NCBI GenBank assembly: GCA_029213065.1
Contig: JARGPH010000009.1
Span: 107,620-161,459 of the forward strand
DNA: 53,840 nt
Direction: 5' to 3'
Origin: Verrucomicrobiales bacterium
Lineage (GTDB): Bacteria; Verrucomicrobiota; Verrucomicrobiia; Verrucomicrobiales; DEV007
The number at the start of each line of letters is the position of its first letter. Within the stretch, counting starts at the first letter, position 1. Made by a program: the position numbers and the translations under genes. The notes beneath the pieces were generated by a model. The model saw nothing but the letters and a program-made list of their open reading frames with translations, had not been told where the DNA came from and searched no databases. Positions 1-7,722 of the stretch are shown here, piece after piece.

Positions 1-733
1 CGAGCGTTTTCGTTGCCTTGGCGAATTCCGGCAGCGAGAGGGCGGGGAGGGCCGCGAGCTCTGCGTCATTGGTGATCAGCAAGGGGATTCCCGCGAGGCC
101 GGGAGCAGTGGTGAGGTCCCGAAGAAGGGTGGGATGCTCTTTCATTCCGAGGTAGGAGGAACCACCGAGAACGAATCCGGGGCGTATGAAACAGGGGAGG
201 GCTAACAGCACTTTGTCAGGTTGGCATCCGGTTTCTGTCAGGAATTGATTGATGCTCGTGGAGATGAAGGCGGTGAGCATTTTTTGTTGATCGGGCAGTG
301 ATGACGTTTCCTGATCTCCGGCGCAGGGGAGCTCAGCTAGATTTCGCTCGAAACAGGCTGAGCCCTCACGAGAAACCATTTTGATTTGAGTCTGGCCCAC
401 GTCGATGGCGAGGAGGCTTTCATTTGATTGCCTGAATGTTTCCACGGCAGCGATGCAGGCCCCTTGAATGGGATTGACGCCGAAGCAGGTGGGAATGTCG
501 AGCTTTTGAATGGCCGCGCGGATCGCGGGTATTTGAGAGCGGCCTCCGGTGATGAAGACAGAATCGAAGTCGCGGGCGACCGGATTGATCGCTCCTTTCG
601 ATTCGCTCTCGATCGAACCTTCACGCAATCTTTTGAGCGCCTCAAGGAGCAACTCAGGGTAGTCGAGACTGTCCTGCCATTCCCACAAGTTCTTCCCTGC
701 GATAGCGAGATCCCATATCTCGAGCGGGGTCAC
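1..733 (-). CDS. ASKHA-fold (ROK/Hsp70-like) ATPase, permuted motif order, 3' end outside window
   Basis: The reading frame is open to the left edge, so the C-terminus is missing (244 residues visible). I chose the GTG at 733 because it overlaps the stop of the upstream glycosyltransferase by four bases (GTGA), as at several other junctions of this operon; in-frame ATGs at 757 and 799 are alternatives. Two halves of an actin-like ATPase fold are visible in the reverse of the usual order. Residues 25-100 look like the C-terminal part, with the adenosine-type motif ITGGRS at 61-66 and NPIQGA at 87-92. Residues 108-244 look like the N-terminal part, with phosphate-1 motif DVGQT at 111-115 and a ROK-like NDAE at 222-225. 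Family: acetate kinase/sugar kinase/Hsp70/actin superfamily. The substrate is unknown; a sugar or small-molecule kinase serving the glycosyltransferases is a guess. Confidence 0.6.
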   Translation of the reverse strand, partial: MTPLEIWDLAIAGKNLWEWQDSLDYPELLLEALKRLREGSIESESKGAINPVARDFDSVFITGGRSQIPAIRAAIQKLDIPTCFGVNPIQGACIAAVETFRQSNESLLAIDVGQTQIKMVSREGSACFERNLAELPCAGDQETSSLPDQQKMLTAFISTSINQFLTETGCQPDKVLLALPCFIRPGFVLGGSSYLGMKEHPTLLRDLTTAPGLAGIPLLITNDAELAALPALSLPEFAKATKTL

Positions 734-1704
734 TCCGTCCGGTTTCCAACGCTGCATGAGAATGTCTTCGTTTCGACTACGGTGGGCCAGAATGGACATG
801 GGCGTGATGAGAGGTGCGAGTAGTAGATGCGTTCGAGGTGATAGCGGAGCTTACACAATCTGAAGGCTGCTTGAAAGATGAACCAGCCCACCTGTTGGGT
901 GAAGCCGGCCGTTTTTAATCGAGCCCAGTCGGTTCGTCGCTTCGGCCGGTTGGAAGTGTCGGTGTTGAATTCGGGAAAGAGGTAGCTGACTCGCTCCAGC
1001 TCCATGCGCATACGACGGTAGTAGCGGTGCATTCCTTCAAACGTCTCGGCCGCTTGATAGTGAATCTGCGCATCGGGTATCTCACGGATCGCTCCGGGGC
1101 CGTGCTCTTTGAGAACGGATTTGGATAGATAGATGTCGTCGGCGAGAACGCCGGACTCAAAGTGGTAAAACGGATTGTCGGGTAGTTTATCGATCCTCGC
1201 GGAAAGTTCCAAACGGGTGGGGATGTGCCAGTGGCGGATTGCGAAGAGCTTTCCGTTGAAATGGCTGCGTTTCGTTTCGAAACCGTCATTCAAATTGTAG
1301 GTGTGTAGAGCGAATGCGAGAGCGGTCCTGCGGGCCGGCTTTCGCGGCGTTTTAGCGGGGTAGGCGACCTCGAGTGCGGGGTCGGAAAACATTGCCTCTG
1401 TGATTTTTCCTATCGTTTCCGGAGAAACAAGAATGTCAGCATCAGAGAAGATGACGAAGGGCTCCCGATCACCGATGGTGCGTTGCGCTTCAACAAGTCC
1501 GCCTGATGAGAGCGCTGCGGTTACACGGGGGAAGGTTTTCGCAATAGCTTCAGTCGCGTCCGTGCAATCGTCGATAACCACGACGAGATCAAAGCGGGCT
1601 GCGCTTGTGGATTCAGCGAGCTCGATCGAGCTGATGAGTGACCGGAGGCATTCGGCGATGGTTCCCTCTTCATTTTTCGCGGTGACGGCAACCGTGATTC
1701 TCAT
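730..1704 (-). CDS. Family 2 glycosyltransferase
   Basis: 324 residues. The N-terminus is a GT-A fold: a beta strand ending in AVTAKNEEGTI (residues 6-16), VVVIDDCTDAT at 41-51, and a DXD-type metal and nucleotide-sugar motif, FSDADI, with D88 and D90. GT2 enzymes transfer a sugar from a nucleotide donor to an acceptor in the cytoplasm or at the inner membrane face. No membrane segment is obvious, so a soluble enzyme is likely. The start overlaps the stop of the preceding GT1 gene by four bases (ATGA), implying translational coupling. The acceptor cannot be read from the sequence; the neighbours suggest a small aromatic or amide metabolite, but a surface glycan is also possible. Confidence 0.82.
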   Translation of the reverse strand: MRITVAVTAKNEEGTIAECLRSLISSIELAESTSAARFDLVVVIDDCTDATEAIAKTFPRVTAALSSGGLVEAQRTIGDREPFVIFSDADILVSPETIGKITEAMFSDPALEVAYPAKTPRKPARRTALAFALHTYNLNDGFETKRSHFNGKLFAIRHWHIPTRLELSARIDKLPDNPFYHFESGVLADDIYLSKSVLKEHGPGAIREIPDAQIHYQAAETFEGMHRYYRRMRMELERVSYLFPEFNTDTSNRPKRRTDWARLKTAGFTQQVGWFIFQAAFRLCKLRYHLERIYYSHLSSRPCPFWPTVVETKTFSCSVGNRTE

Positions 1705-2891
1705 TTCGGGAGGAGGTTGCGGATGAGGCGGGCGGCGTTCTCAGCGCCGTTCGTTTGATACGACTCAGCGATTTTGCTCACCCGTGAGTTCAAGACCGGA
1801 TCATTCAGGGTTCGCTCGATTATTTCCCGGAGATCGGAAGCCGAAAGTTCATCGAGTTGAATCGTTTCTCCGCATCCGGCTTTCTCCACAAACCATGACT
1901 GATGAAACTGATCGTTGCAGATCGGTTGGATTAAAACGGGCGTGCTCGTCGCGAGCGCTTCCATCACGGAATTGGCCCCGCCGTGGGTGATGAGGAGTTT
2001 TGCCCGCTTCAGGATTTCAAGCTGCGGGGCGTAGCCGCAAACGACGATATTGGCCGGCAGGCCTTGAAAGCGCGCATCGTCCTGAAGTTCGTGAATCGCG
2101 GCAATCAGTCTGACATCCTGTCCCCGGACCGCTTCGATGATCTTCAGGAAGAAGTCCGGTTGGTAGAAAACCTGACTTCCGAAAGAGGCGTAGATCAGTG
2201 GAGAGTCGTCTCCGGGAGAATTCCAATCGAAGGAGGGTGATTCGTCTCCTCGTCGATTGAGGGGACGCGAGGGGCCAACTTGTGCGACTCCTTCCACAGG
2301 CGCGCCGGAGAATGCTTCTGTGGTAAAGGCGATTGTCAGGAATGGAGAGAGTGCATCGCAACCCCGGAACTCAGCGGTGAGGCCGAACTCTGCAAAGAGC
2401 TTGTCGCGATCCTGTGACAGTGACAGGACGGTGTCGAGGAGGTCGCTCTTTATCGCGGGAGGAAGAACCGGGTTCAGGGAATTGGAGAGGGCTACCCAGG
2501 GAATTGCCTCCAGTTGAGCGGCAATCACTGCCGGATAAATCATCGGGTCGGTGATAATGAGATCCGGCTCATAGGCCTGAATTACTTTCCTGAGGGGCGC
2601 CACTGCTTCCCTCGCTCCCTCGATCAGCATTTGCTTGATCCAGTCCCGCAGCCAGCGTTGGTCGCAGACATTCTCTGAAAATGCTTTGCCACGATTCGGA
2701 GAGGGGGGCGCGTTTTTCGGAGGGGCAAGGAATTGACTGAGCCCGGCATGAGTCAGTTGTTCCTCGATGTTCACCTGCGAATGAAAGGCGATCTCGAAGC
2801 CATCGGCCTGGAGATGCTGGGCCACTCCGATGGCGGGATTGATATGGCCCTTTTCAGGAATGACCAAAAACAGGATGCGCTTCGATTTCAT
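1701..2891 (-). CDS. Family 1 (UGT/MGT-like) glycosyltransferase
   Basis: 396 residues with the GT-B layout of UDP-glycosyltransferases acting on small lipophilic or aromatic acceptors (macrolide, flavonoid and carotenoid glucosyltransferases). The N-terminal acceptor domain carries GHINP at 15-19, where H16 aligns with the catalytic base of the family. The C-terminal donor domain has the PSPG-like stretch starting THGGANSVMEA (302-312) and ending near D327/Q328, which contact the sugar in known family members. The start overlaps the stop of the asparagine synthase gene by four bases. In this operon it most plausibly attaches a sugar to the hydroxyl of the chorismate-derived aromatic; that role is inferred from context. 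Confidence 0.85.
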   Translation of the reverse strand: MKSKRILFLVIPEKGHINPAIGVAQHLQADGFEIAFHSQVNIEEQLTHAGLSQFLAPPKNAPPSPNRGKAFSENVCDQRWLRDWIKQMLIEGAREAVAPLRKVIQAYEPDLIITDPMIYPAVIAAQLEAIPWVALSNSLNPVLPPAIKSDLLDTVLSLSQDRDKLFAEFGLTAEFRGCDALSPFLTIAFTTEAFSGAPVEGVAQVGPSRPLNRRGDESPSFDWNSPGDDSPLIYASFGSQVFYQPDFFLKIIEAVRGQDVRLIAAIHELQDDARFQGLPANIVVCGYAPQLEILKRAKLLITHGGANSVMEALATSTPVLIQPICNDQFHQSWFVEKAGCGETIQLDELSASDLREIIERTLNDPVLNSRVSKIAESYQTNGAENAARLIRNLLPK

Positions 2892-4672
2892 GACCAGCTG
2901 ACCTCGAAGTGTTTAAACCAGTGCTTCATCGCTGCCAATCGGAAAAGGAGGCTTTGCTCGGCTTCGGTCACAGGAGCGGCACGATTGATCAGGCTTCGGA
3001 GTGTGTCAGGATCGAGAACCGCCCCGGCTAAATCGAGTGTTGTCTCGAGATCGGATTGCAGTTCACGCTGGAAAGCCTGCCACCCGAGAGGTGGTTTTGG
3101 CAGGGCGGATTTGGTTCGGGTTCTGATCGACTCCGGAAGCAGTCGCCGCGCGGCGTTTCTCAGAAACGATTTTTCTCTGCCTTCGTGAAATCCCAGGTGG
3201 GGAGGGACGGTCTGGGCGAAAGCGAGGAGCTCCGTATCGCCGAAGGGGACGCGGGCTTCGAGTCCGTGAGCCATTGCGTGGATGTCGCCATTGTGGAGGA
3301 GGCGGGGGAGCCAGCGTTTCACGATCAGGTAGGTTGTCGCGCCCCGCCTGTTTTCAGCGGTGTCCCAGTTGTGCGCGCTGTCGGCAACGAGTGTGCGATA
3401 CTTCTCATCGAAATGGGCGATGGGATGACTCATAACGCTGCGCCGAATCGGAGCGGCAAAGCGGTTCTCGAACAGGTGTGAAGGACTGCGGCAGGCCTCG
3501 TCACTGAGGAGGAACTGGTAGCCGTAATGAGTTTCGTCCGCGGCGTCTCCGACGAGAACCGCCTTGTATTGTCTTGCTGCGGCTCGAGCGAGGCTGTGTT
3601 GCGCGAGTTCCTGCTCCCAGGCCGGGAGGGCATCGTTTGTTTTGGTCACTTCCTGTAGCAGGTCGTTGATCGACCGGTCGGCGACAGGAACGAAATCGAG
3701 GTCGACTCCAATCTCGCGGGCGGCTTCACGCGCGAAAGGACAGTCGTCCGAAATGACGATTCCCGAGTGGTCCGTGTCGAACTTTTCATGACCGTCAAAT
3801 GCGATTGAGAAAGCCTTGAGATCACTGTGTCCCCATCGCTTTGCCTGGGCGGTGATCAGGGTGGAGTCGAAGCCGCCGCTGAGGTAGGTGCCGACGGGAA
3901 CATCCGAGGTAAGAGCTCGTGCGACGGCCTTAGGGAGAATGGTTTGCAGTTCGTTAGAATCGGGGAGGCCTTTCCCACTGATCCAGTGATCGGGTTGATC
4001 AAAGAGGTTTGTCAAGGTTTCGAGCTGAAGTCCGTCCCGTGAAATCTCGAGGCATTGCCCCGGCTGAAGGTATTCGATATCCTGAAAAGGTGAGGTCGAA
4101 ACGCCGCTGAAACAAGGCGCGACGAGATACTCGAGAATCGCTTCGAGGTCCGCTTTGGGAGAGGTGTCAGGAATCGTGAGAAGGGCCTTTGCTTCCGATG
4201 CAAAAGCGAAGGTCCCGTTCTTGAAGCAGTAAGCGAGTGGCTTGATGCCGAGGGTGTCCCGGGCCGCGAATCCAGTCCGGCTTTCGCGATCCCAGATGAA
4301 GAAGGCGAACATGCCGTTGAGGCGTGAGAGGCAATCTTTCCCCCAACGGGTCCAGGCTGCGAGGAGGACTTCGGTGTCGCTTTCGGTTTGAAACGGATAT
4401 TCTGATTTCAGTTCGTTGCGGAGTTCCCTGTAGTTGTAAATCTCCCCGTTGAATACGAGCACGAAACGGTCGGCGGGATCTGTGATGGGTTGGTGGCCTC
4501 CTTCGAGGTCAATCAACGCGAGACGTCGATGAGAAAGGGCGACGTTGGGCTCGTGCCAACTGCCTTCACTGTCGGGCCCCCGGTGCGCGAGAGACTTCGA
4601 CATCTTGAGCGATGCTGAAAGGAGCCATTCAGCAGGTCGGTTCCAATCAACTATTCCGGCGACAGCGCACAT
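2888..4672 (-). CDS. asnB: Glutamine-hydrolysing asparagine synthase (AsnB family)
   Basis: 594 residues, full two-domain architecture. Removal of Met1 exposes Cys2 (MCAVAGIVDW), the Ntn glutaminase nucleophile; RGPDS at 31-35 and NGEIYNYRE at 75-83 are further glutaminase motifs. The synthetase domain has the PP-loop SGGFDS at 265-270 for ATP. Known family reaction: ATP-dependent transfer of glutamine-derived ammonia to an acyl-adenylate, classically aspartate to asparagine. Many cluster-encoded AsnB paralogues amidate other carboxylates. It overlaps the upstream synthetase-like gene by 22 bases and has a strong Shine-Dalgarno at 4677-4684. Its place between glycosyltransferases and a second synthetase domain argues for a biosynthetic rather than housekeeping role, but housekeeping activity is not excluded. 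Confidence 0.88.
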   Translation of the reverse strand: MCAVAGIVDWNRPAEWLLSASLKMSKSLAHRGPDSEGSWHEPNVALSHRRLALIDLEGGHQPITDPADRFVLVFNGEIYNYRELRNELKSEYPFQTESDTEVLLAAWTRWGKDCLSRLNGMFAFFIWDRESRTGFAARDTLGIKPLAYCFKNGTFAFASEAKALLTIPDTSPKADLEAILEYLVAPCFSGVSTSPFQDIEYLQPGQCLEISRDGLQLETLTNLFDQPDHWISGKGLPDSNELQTILPKAVARALTSDVPVGTYLSGGFDSTLITAQAKRWGHSDLKAFSIAFDGHEKFDTDHSGIVISDDCPFAREAAREIGVDLDFVPVADRSINDLLQEVTKTNDALPAWEQELAQHSLARAAARQYKAVLVGDAADETHYGYQFLLSDEACRSPSHLFENRFAAPIRRSVMSHPIAHFDEKYRTLVADSAHNWDTAENRRGATTYLIVKRWLPRLLHNGDIHAMAHGLEARVPFGDTELLAFAQTVPPHLGFHEGREKSFLRNAARRLLPESIRTRTKSALPKPPLGWQAFQRELQSDLETTLDLAGAVLDPDTLRSLINRAAPVTEAEQSLLFRLAAMKHWFKHFEVSWS

Positions 4673-5643
4673 GCTTCCTCCTCTTTGAGATGGCTTTGTT
4701 CCAACAGTTTGAGTGTGACCCGGAAAGTGTTTTCGCGATCACTCAGCCGATTCTTCGTTCCCTCGTAGCCTGAAATGTCCATTGGCGGCGTGAAGCACGG
4801 TCTCTTTGGTTGATGCATGAAGTCGTCCGGCAAGTATCCCATCGCGAGTTCGCGAATGACCTGTTTGTCAGGATCGGCACCTCTCGACTGGATGGACTCA
4901 ATCACCGGCGGGGAGAGAAACGGACAAACGGGTTCGATACCCTGATCTTTGAAAAGTGGAGAGAGAAGGGGCAGGTAGTCGTATGCGATTCTCCCGGCCG
5001 CAATCTGGTCGGCGCCGTCGCCGGTGATGCACGAGGTGTAGCCGCGTTTCTGAATCTCCCGGGCGAAGAGCCATTTGGAAACGGGGTGGAGGTTGTAGAG
5101 TGGCACTTCACAGGCGGAAATGACAGAGGGGAGATTTGCGACGAAGGATTCTTCGCTCACTTCAAAGACTTCGACTTCGCCCAGACCAAGGCGCTCGGCG
5201 AGACGCAGTGTTACATCCCCTTCGCAATATCCGGTGAGGTGGCTGGCGAGTGTTGCAACGCGGGGCGGATGACCGAGGATCTCTCTGAGAAGGCAGGCCA
5301 GAAGAAAGGAATCAATCCCACCGCTTAGCGCAATGACAGGGTTTTCTGAGTTGTGAAGGTGGGTCAAAAGCGCCGAGGTGAGGGCGCTCTTGAGGGGAAG
5401 GGGATCTCCGGTCGGTTCCGAGTCGCCTCCGAGTGGAAAGCTGCGGCGAATCTGCTCGAAACAGGTTGAGTGTTCCTCGACGTTTCCACTTCGGAATGCC
5501 TCAACCCCGCAGTCGCTGAAGCGGCGGCGTCGGGGCGGCATTTGAGCGAGGAGTTCTTCGATTCGCTCAGCATCTCCGCTAATCGAATCAGCGGAATACC
5601 TCGGCTGAAGACAGTCGCTCTCAGGGGGCGGGGACACTGGCAT
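4651..5643 (-). CDS. Asparagine-synthase-like ATP-dependent ligase without glutaminase domain
   Basis: 330 residues from the ATG at 5643, which overlaps the preceding radical SAM gene by 23 bases; an upstream ATG at 5691 would add 16 residues and overlap by 71. Only the synthetase half is present: PP-loop ALSGGIDS at 105-112, then a CITGDGADQ stretch typical of asparagine synthase C-terminal domains. About 90 residues precede the PP-loop and contain no catalytic Cys2 or RGPDS motif, so it should not hydrolyse glutamine itself. Relatives lacking a working glutaminase, such as beta-lactam synthetase, adenylate a carboxylate and form an amide without glutamine. Here it may ligate an amine to the aromatic acid or work with the AsnB next door. 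Function is inferred. Confidence 0.75.
   Translation of the reverse strand: MPVSPPPESDCLQPRYSADSISGDAERIEELLAQMPPRRRRFSDCGVEAFRSGNVEEHSTCFEQIRRSFPLGGDSEPTGDPLPLKSALTSALLTHLHNSENPVIALSGGIDSFLLACLLREILGHPPRVATLASHLTGYCEGDVTLRLAERLGLGEVEVFEVSEESFVANLPSVISACEVPLYNLHPVSKWLFAREIQKRGYTSCITGDGADQIAAGRIAYDYLPLLSPLFKDQGIEPVCPFLSPPVIESIQSRGADPDKQVIRELAMGYLPDDFMHQPKRPCFTPPMDISGYEGTKNRLSDRENTFRVTLKLLEQSHLKEEEACALSPE
4677..4684 (-). promoter_or_regulatory. Strong ribosome binding site of the asnB gene
   Basis: Reading on the minus strand, AGAGGAGG lies four bases upstream of the ATG at 4672. It is one of the clearest Shine-Dalgarno sequences in the window. It fixes the start so that the mature protein begins with the catalytic Cys2. 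Confidence 0.75.
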
Positions 5644-6484
5644 TGTCTCGATAAAGTTGGCGTCGAAGGGTTTGCTCCGCGATGATCTCATCCCGCTTCA
5701 GCTGATGATGGGGGCGTGAAGGCGCGTCACCTCCTAAGCATAATCGACAGGTTTCGAGCGGTTTCTTTCCTACGAGGTATTCGAGGATTTGTTCCGCAAG
5801 ATTCGGGTCGTCCGAAAGGGGGATGCCATCATTAAGGTAGGGCGAATCTTCGAGTCCTGAAACGCTGTGAACATGTGAGGGGCGCGTGCAGGTGTAAAAG
5901 CGGTCGTGGGCGATGAGGTGGCAACTGCGCCGGAGCCAGCAGGTTTCGTAAATTGCCTGCGTTTCCACTTCGTCCGCCTTGAGGTCGTCACGGTCCATTC
6001 CCACGAAGTTGTCCTGTTTTTTCCAGTTGAGTTCGACTTCGTGTTCGCGGGCCTTCGCTTTGATCGTCTCGATGACTGATTCAGGGAGCGGCGGATCGGG
6101 GTAGAGTGAAATCGTCATGTGATCGACGAGTTCCCAAAACTCGTCTTTCATACGGGGGAGAAGAAACCCATTGGAAGTAACCGAGAGGCTCGGGGCAACC
6201 TCGGCGGCTCTGGCGATTTCCAGACATTTGATAATCTCAGGATGCAAAAGCGGCTCTCCGCCCACCAGTTTCAACCGGCGCGGCGAGATCGCCTTACCTA
6301 CGAGGCTTAACTGCCGCTTCATGTGGTCTGGATCGTAGAAGCTTTTTGCGGAAACCGGAGAGAGTGAGCAGCATCCCCAACAGCGGAGGTTGCAGTGGTC
6401 AACAATGTGGACTTCGAGGGAACGGGTTTGAATTCTTCCGTTGGCGATCTCGTAGTGCTCGTTTGGATTGAGGTCTGTTTTCAT
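5621..6484 (-). CDS. Radical SAM protein with additional C-terminal cysteines
   Basis: 287 residues. The canonical radical SAM motif CX3CX2C is at C31, C35 and C38 (CNLRCWGC), followed by the GGEP SAM-binding motif at 75-78. Family members cleave SAM with a [4Fe-4S] cluster to start radical chemistry. Five further cysteines, C182, C188, C199, C246 and C249 (CRLC), suggest an auxiliary iron-sulfur cluster of twitch/SPASM type; this is an inference from spacing alone. The start overlaps the stop of the chorismatase gene by four bases and has AAGGAG at 6492-6497. The substrate is unknown. Context suggests modification of the aromatic product or of a small peptide or amide intermediate; no precursor-peptide gene was seen nearby. 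Confidence 0.8.
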   Translation of the reverse strand: MKTDLNPNEHYEIANGRIQTRSLEVHIVDHCNLRCWGCCSLSPVSAKSFYDPDHMKRQLSLVGKAISPRRLKLVGGEPLLHPEIIKCLEIARAAEVAPSLSVTSNGFLLPRMKDEFWELVDHMTISLYPDPPLPESVIETIKAKAREHEVELNWKKQDNFVGMDRDDLKADEVETQAIYETCWLRRSCHLIAHDRFYTCTRPSHVHSVSGLEDSPYLNDGIPLSDDPNLAEQILEYLVGKKPLETCRLCLGGDAPSRPHHQLKRDEIIAEQTLRRQLYRDNASVPAP

Positions 6485-7494
6485 GTGGTGACTCCTTCGA
6501 TTTCAATGAGTAGATCGTCCCGGCAGATATCGGCTTCGACGAGATGGTATGAAGTTCCTTCGGGAAATGCCGCTTCTAAAACAGGCATCAACCTGTCTGC
6601 GGAATCGCGGTGGCGCAGGTAGACTTTTAAGTGTTCGGGTGGTCTGACGGGAGTGTGCTTTTCATCTTGAACGCTCTCGACCAGAGTCGTAATCCGCGCT
6701 GCCGTTTCATGGACCTGTGCTGAGAGGTCGGTGGCGTGAACTGACTGGTGACCGGCAATGCTGGCAGTTCCAGAGAGCCAGAGATGGTGACCGGCGAAAA
6801 GGCTTCGTGAGAATGAGGGGGAAGCGGGGCCATACTGACGCGGGTAGGCATAAGCGCTGATTTGCTCTGGATTCTCGAAGGCTTCGCCACTTGCTTTCCC
6901 TGCTATGAAGCTGATTTGAAACCGATTGTCGTGGGAGCCCACCGCGCTGGCGGCTGGTAATTTCCCACCCGGTAGCCTCTCTTCAGTTACAAGGGCCCTG
7001 TGTCTGCCGAGGCAGAATTGCATGTAGTGATCAAGGTCGCTTTTTCTTTCGTGAATGTCAGGTATTACATTCCAGCACCTCCAGAGATGAAAATGGTTTA
7101 GTTTCCGGAGCGCATCGAGAATGGAGCGATAGGCCCTCAGTGTGGTCTCTTCTACCAGTCCGGGTGAGGGTAGTGTTGTCTCCCAGTGGCCAAAGGCAAA
7201 ATCCCCGGTATAAGAGATACTGAGTTCACCGTTGTGACGACGGACAATGGCGGGGGATTCAGATACATTTTGGAAGCGGTAGAGTTCCACCCATGGCTCT
7301 GTATTAACGGGTTGGAGGCTGCAGATGTTTTCATGCACATTGAGTCCTGTTATCTCGTCCTGTTCCGGAGTGAAGATCGTTGCGCCGAGGATCCGGTCCG
7401 CTTCCCCGGTGCGGATCTCCCAATAGTCCGCGAGTGCCATGACTTCAAAGACCGGTTCGAAAGATGGCATAGTCGATTCAGCCTGTTCGTCCAT
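6481..7494 (-). CDS. Chorismatase (FkbO/Hyg5/XanB2 family)
   Basis: 337 residues from the ATG at 7494, preceded by AAAGG at seven bases; an ATG at 7563 would add 23 low-complexity residues. Family features visible: the run LWRCWNVIPDI at 137-147, QFCLGRHRAL at 159-168, the AASAVGSH loop at 181-188, the core LSGTASIAGH at 240-249, and the C-terminal ADICRDDLLIEIEG at 321-334. E331 matches the position I recall as the catalytic glutamate. Chorismatases hydrolyse chorismate, releasing pyruvate and giving a dihydroxycyclohexadiene carboxylate, 3-hydroxybenzoate, or a 3-/4-hydroxybenzoate mixture depending on subtype. It is the first gene of the operon and probably commits chorismate to the pathway. 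Confidence 0.85.
   Translation of the reverse strand: MDEQAESTMPSFEPVFEVMALADYWEIRTGEADRILGATIFTPEQDEITGLNVHENICSLQPVNTEPWVELYRFQNVSESPAIVRRHNGELSISYTGDFAFGHWETTLPSPGLVEETTLRAYRSILDALRKLNHFHLWRCWNVIPDIHERKSDLDHYMQFCLGRHRALVTEERLPGGKLPAASAVGSHDNRFQISFIAGKASGEAFENPEQISAYAYPRQYGPASPSFSRSLFAGHHLWLSGTASIAGHQSVHATDLSAQVHETAARITTLVESVQDEKHTPVRPPEHLKVYLRHRDSADRLMPVLEAAFPEGTSYHLVEADICRDDLLIEIEGVTT
6492..6497 (-). promoter_or_regulatory. Ribosome binding site of the radical SAM gene
   Basis: AAGGAG on the minus strand sits seven bases upstream of the ATG at 6484 and lies inside the end of the chorismatase gene. It supports the four-base overlap start. Confidence 0.7.
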
Positions 7495-7574
7495 AAGTTG
7501 GCCTTTACGCGGGGGCAACTTCCCGGGTTCACGGCTGGCTGGGGGAAATGGAATGGAGCCCATGATCGTTTAGA

Positions 7575-7588
7575 ATTCCGCGCGGAAT
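7575..7588. promoter_or_regulatory. 14-bp perfect palindrome in the divergent promoter region (candidate operator)
   Basis: ATTCCGCGCGGAAT equals its own reverse complement. It lies in the gap between the chorismatase operon (minus) and the sigma factor gene (plus), about 80 bases upstream of the preferred chorismatase start. The surrounding gap is otherwise AT-rich (around 7605-7635), suitable for promoters. An operator for a dimeric regulator is a reasonable inference; no such regulator is encoded alongside. Confidence 0.4.
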
Positions 7589-7722
7589 CATTCAGTTCAG
7601 AGGATGATAATGTAAAAAATACACTAAGTAAAGGCCGATTGTCTTTTGAATGGCAATTTGAGGATTTCGGAATGTCTCCGGCCCGGGAATAGAGGGTGTT
7701 GTCGCTCCCTGTTTGCTCATTT

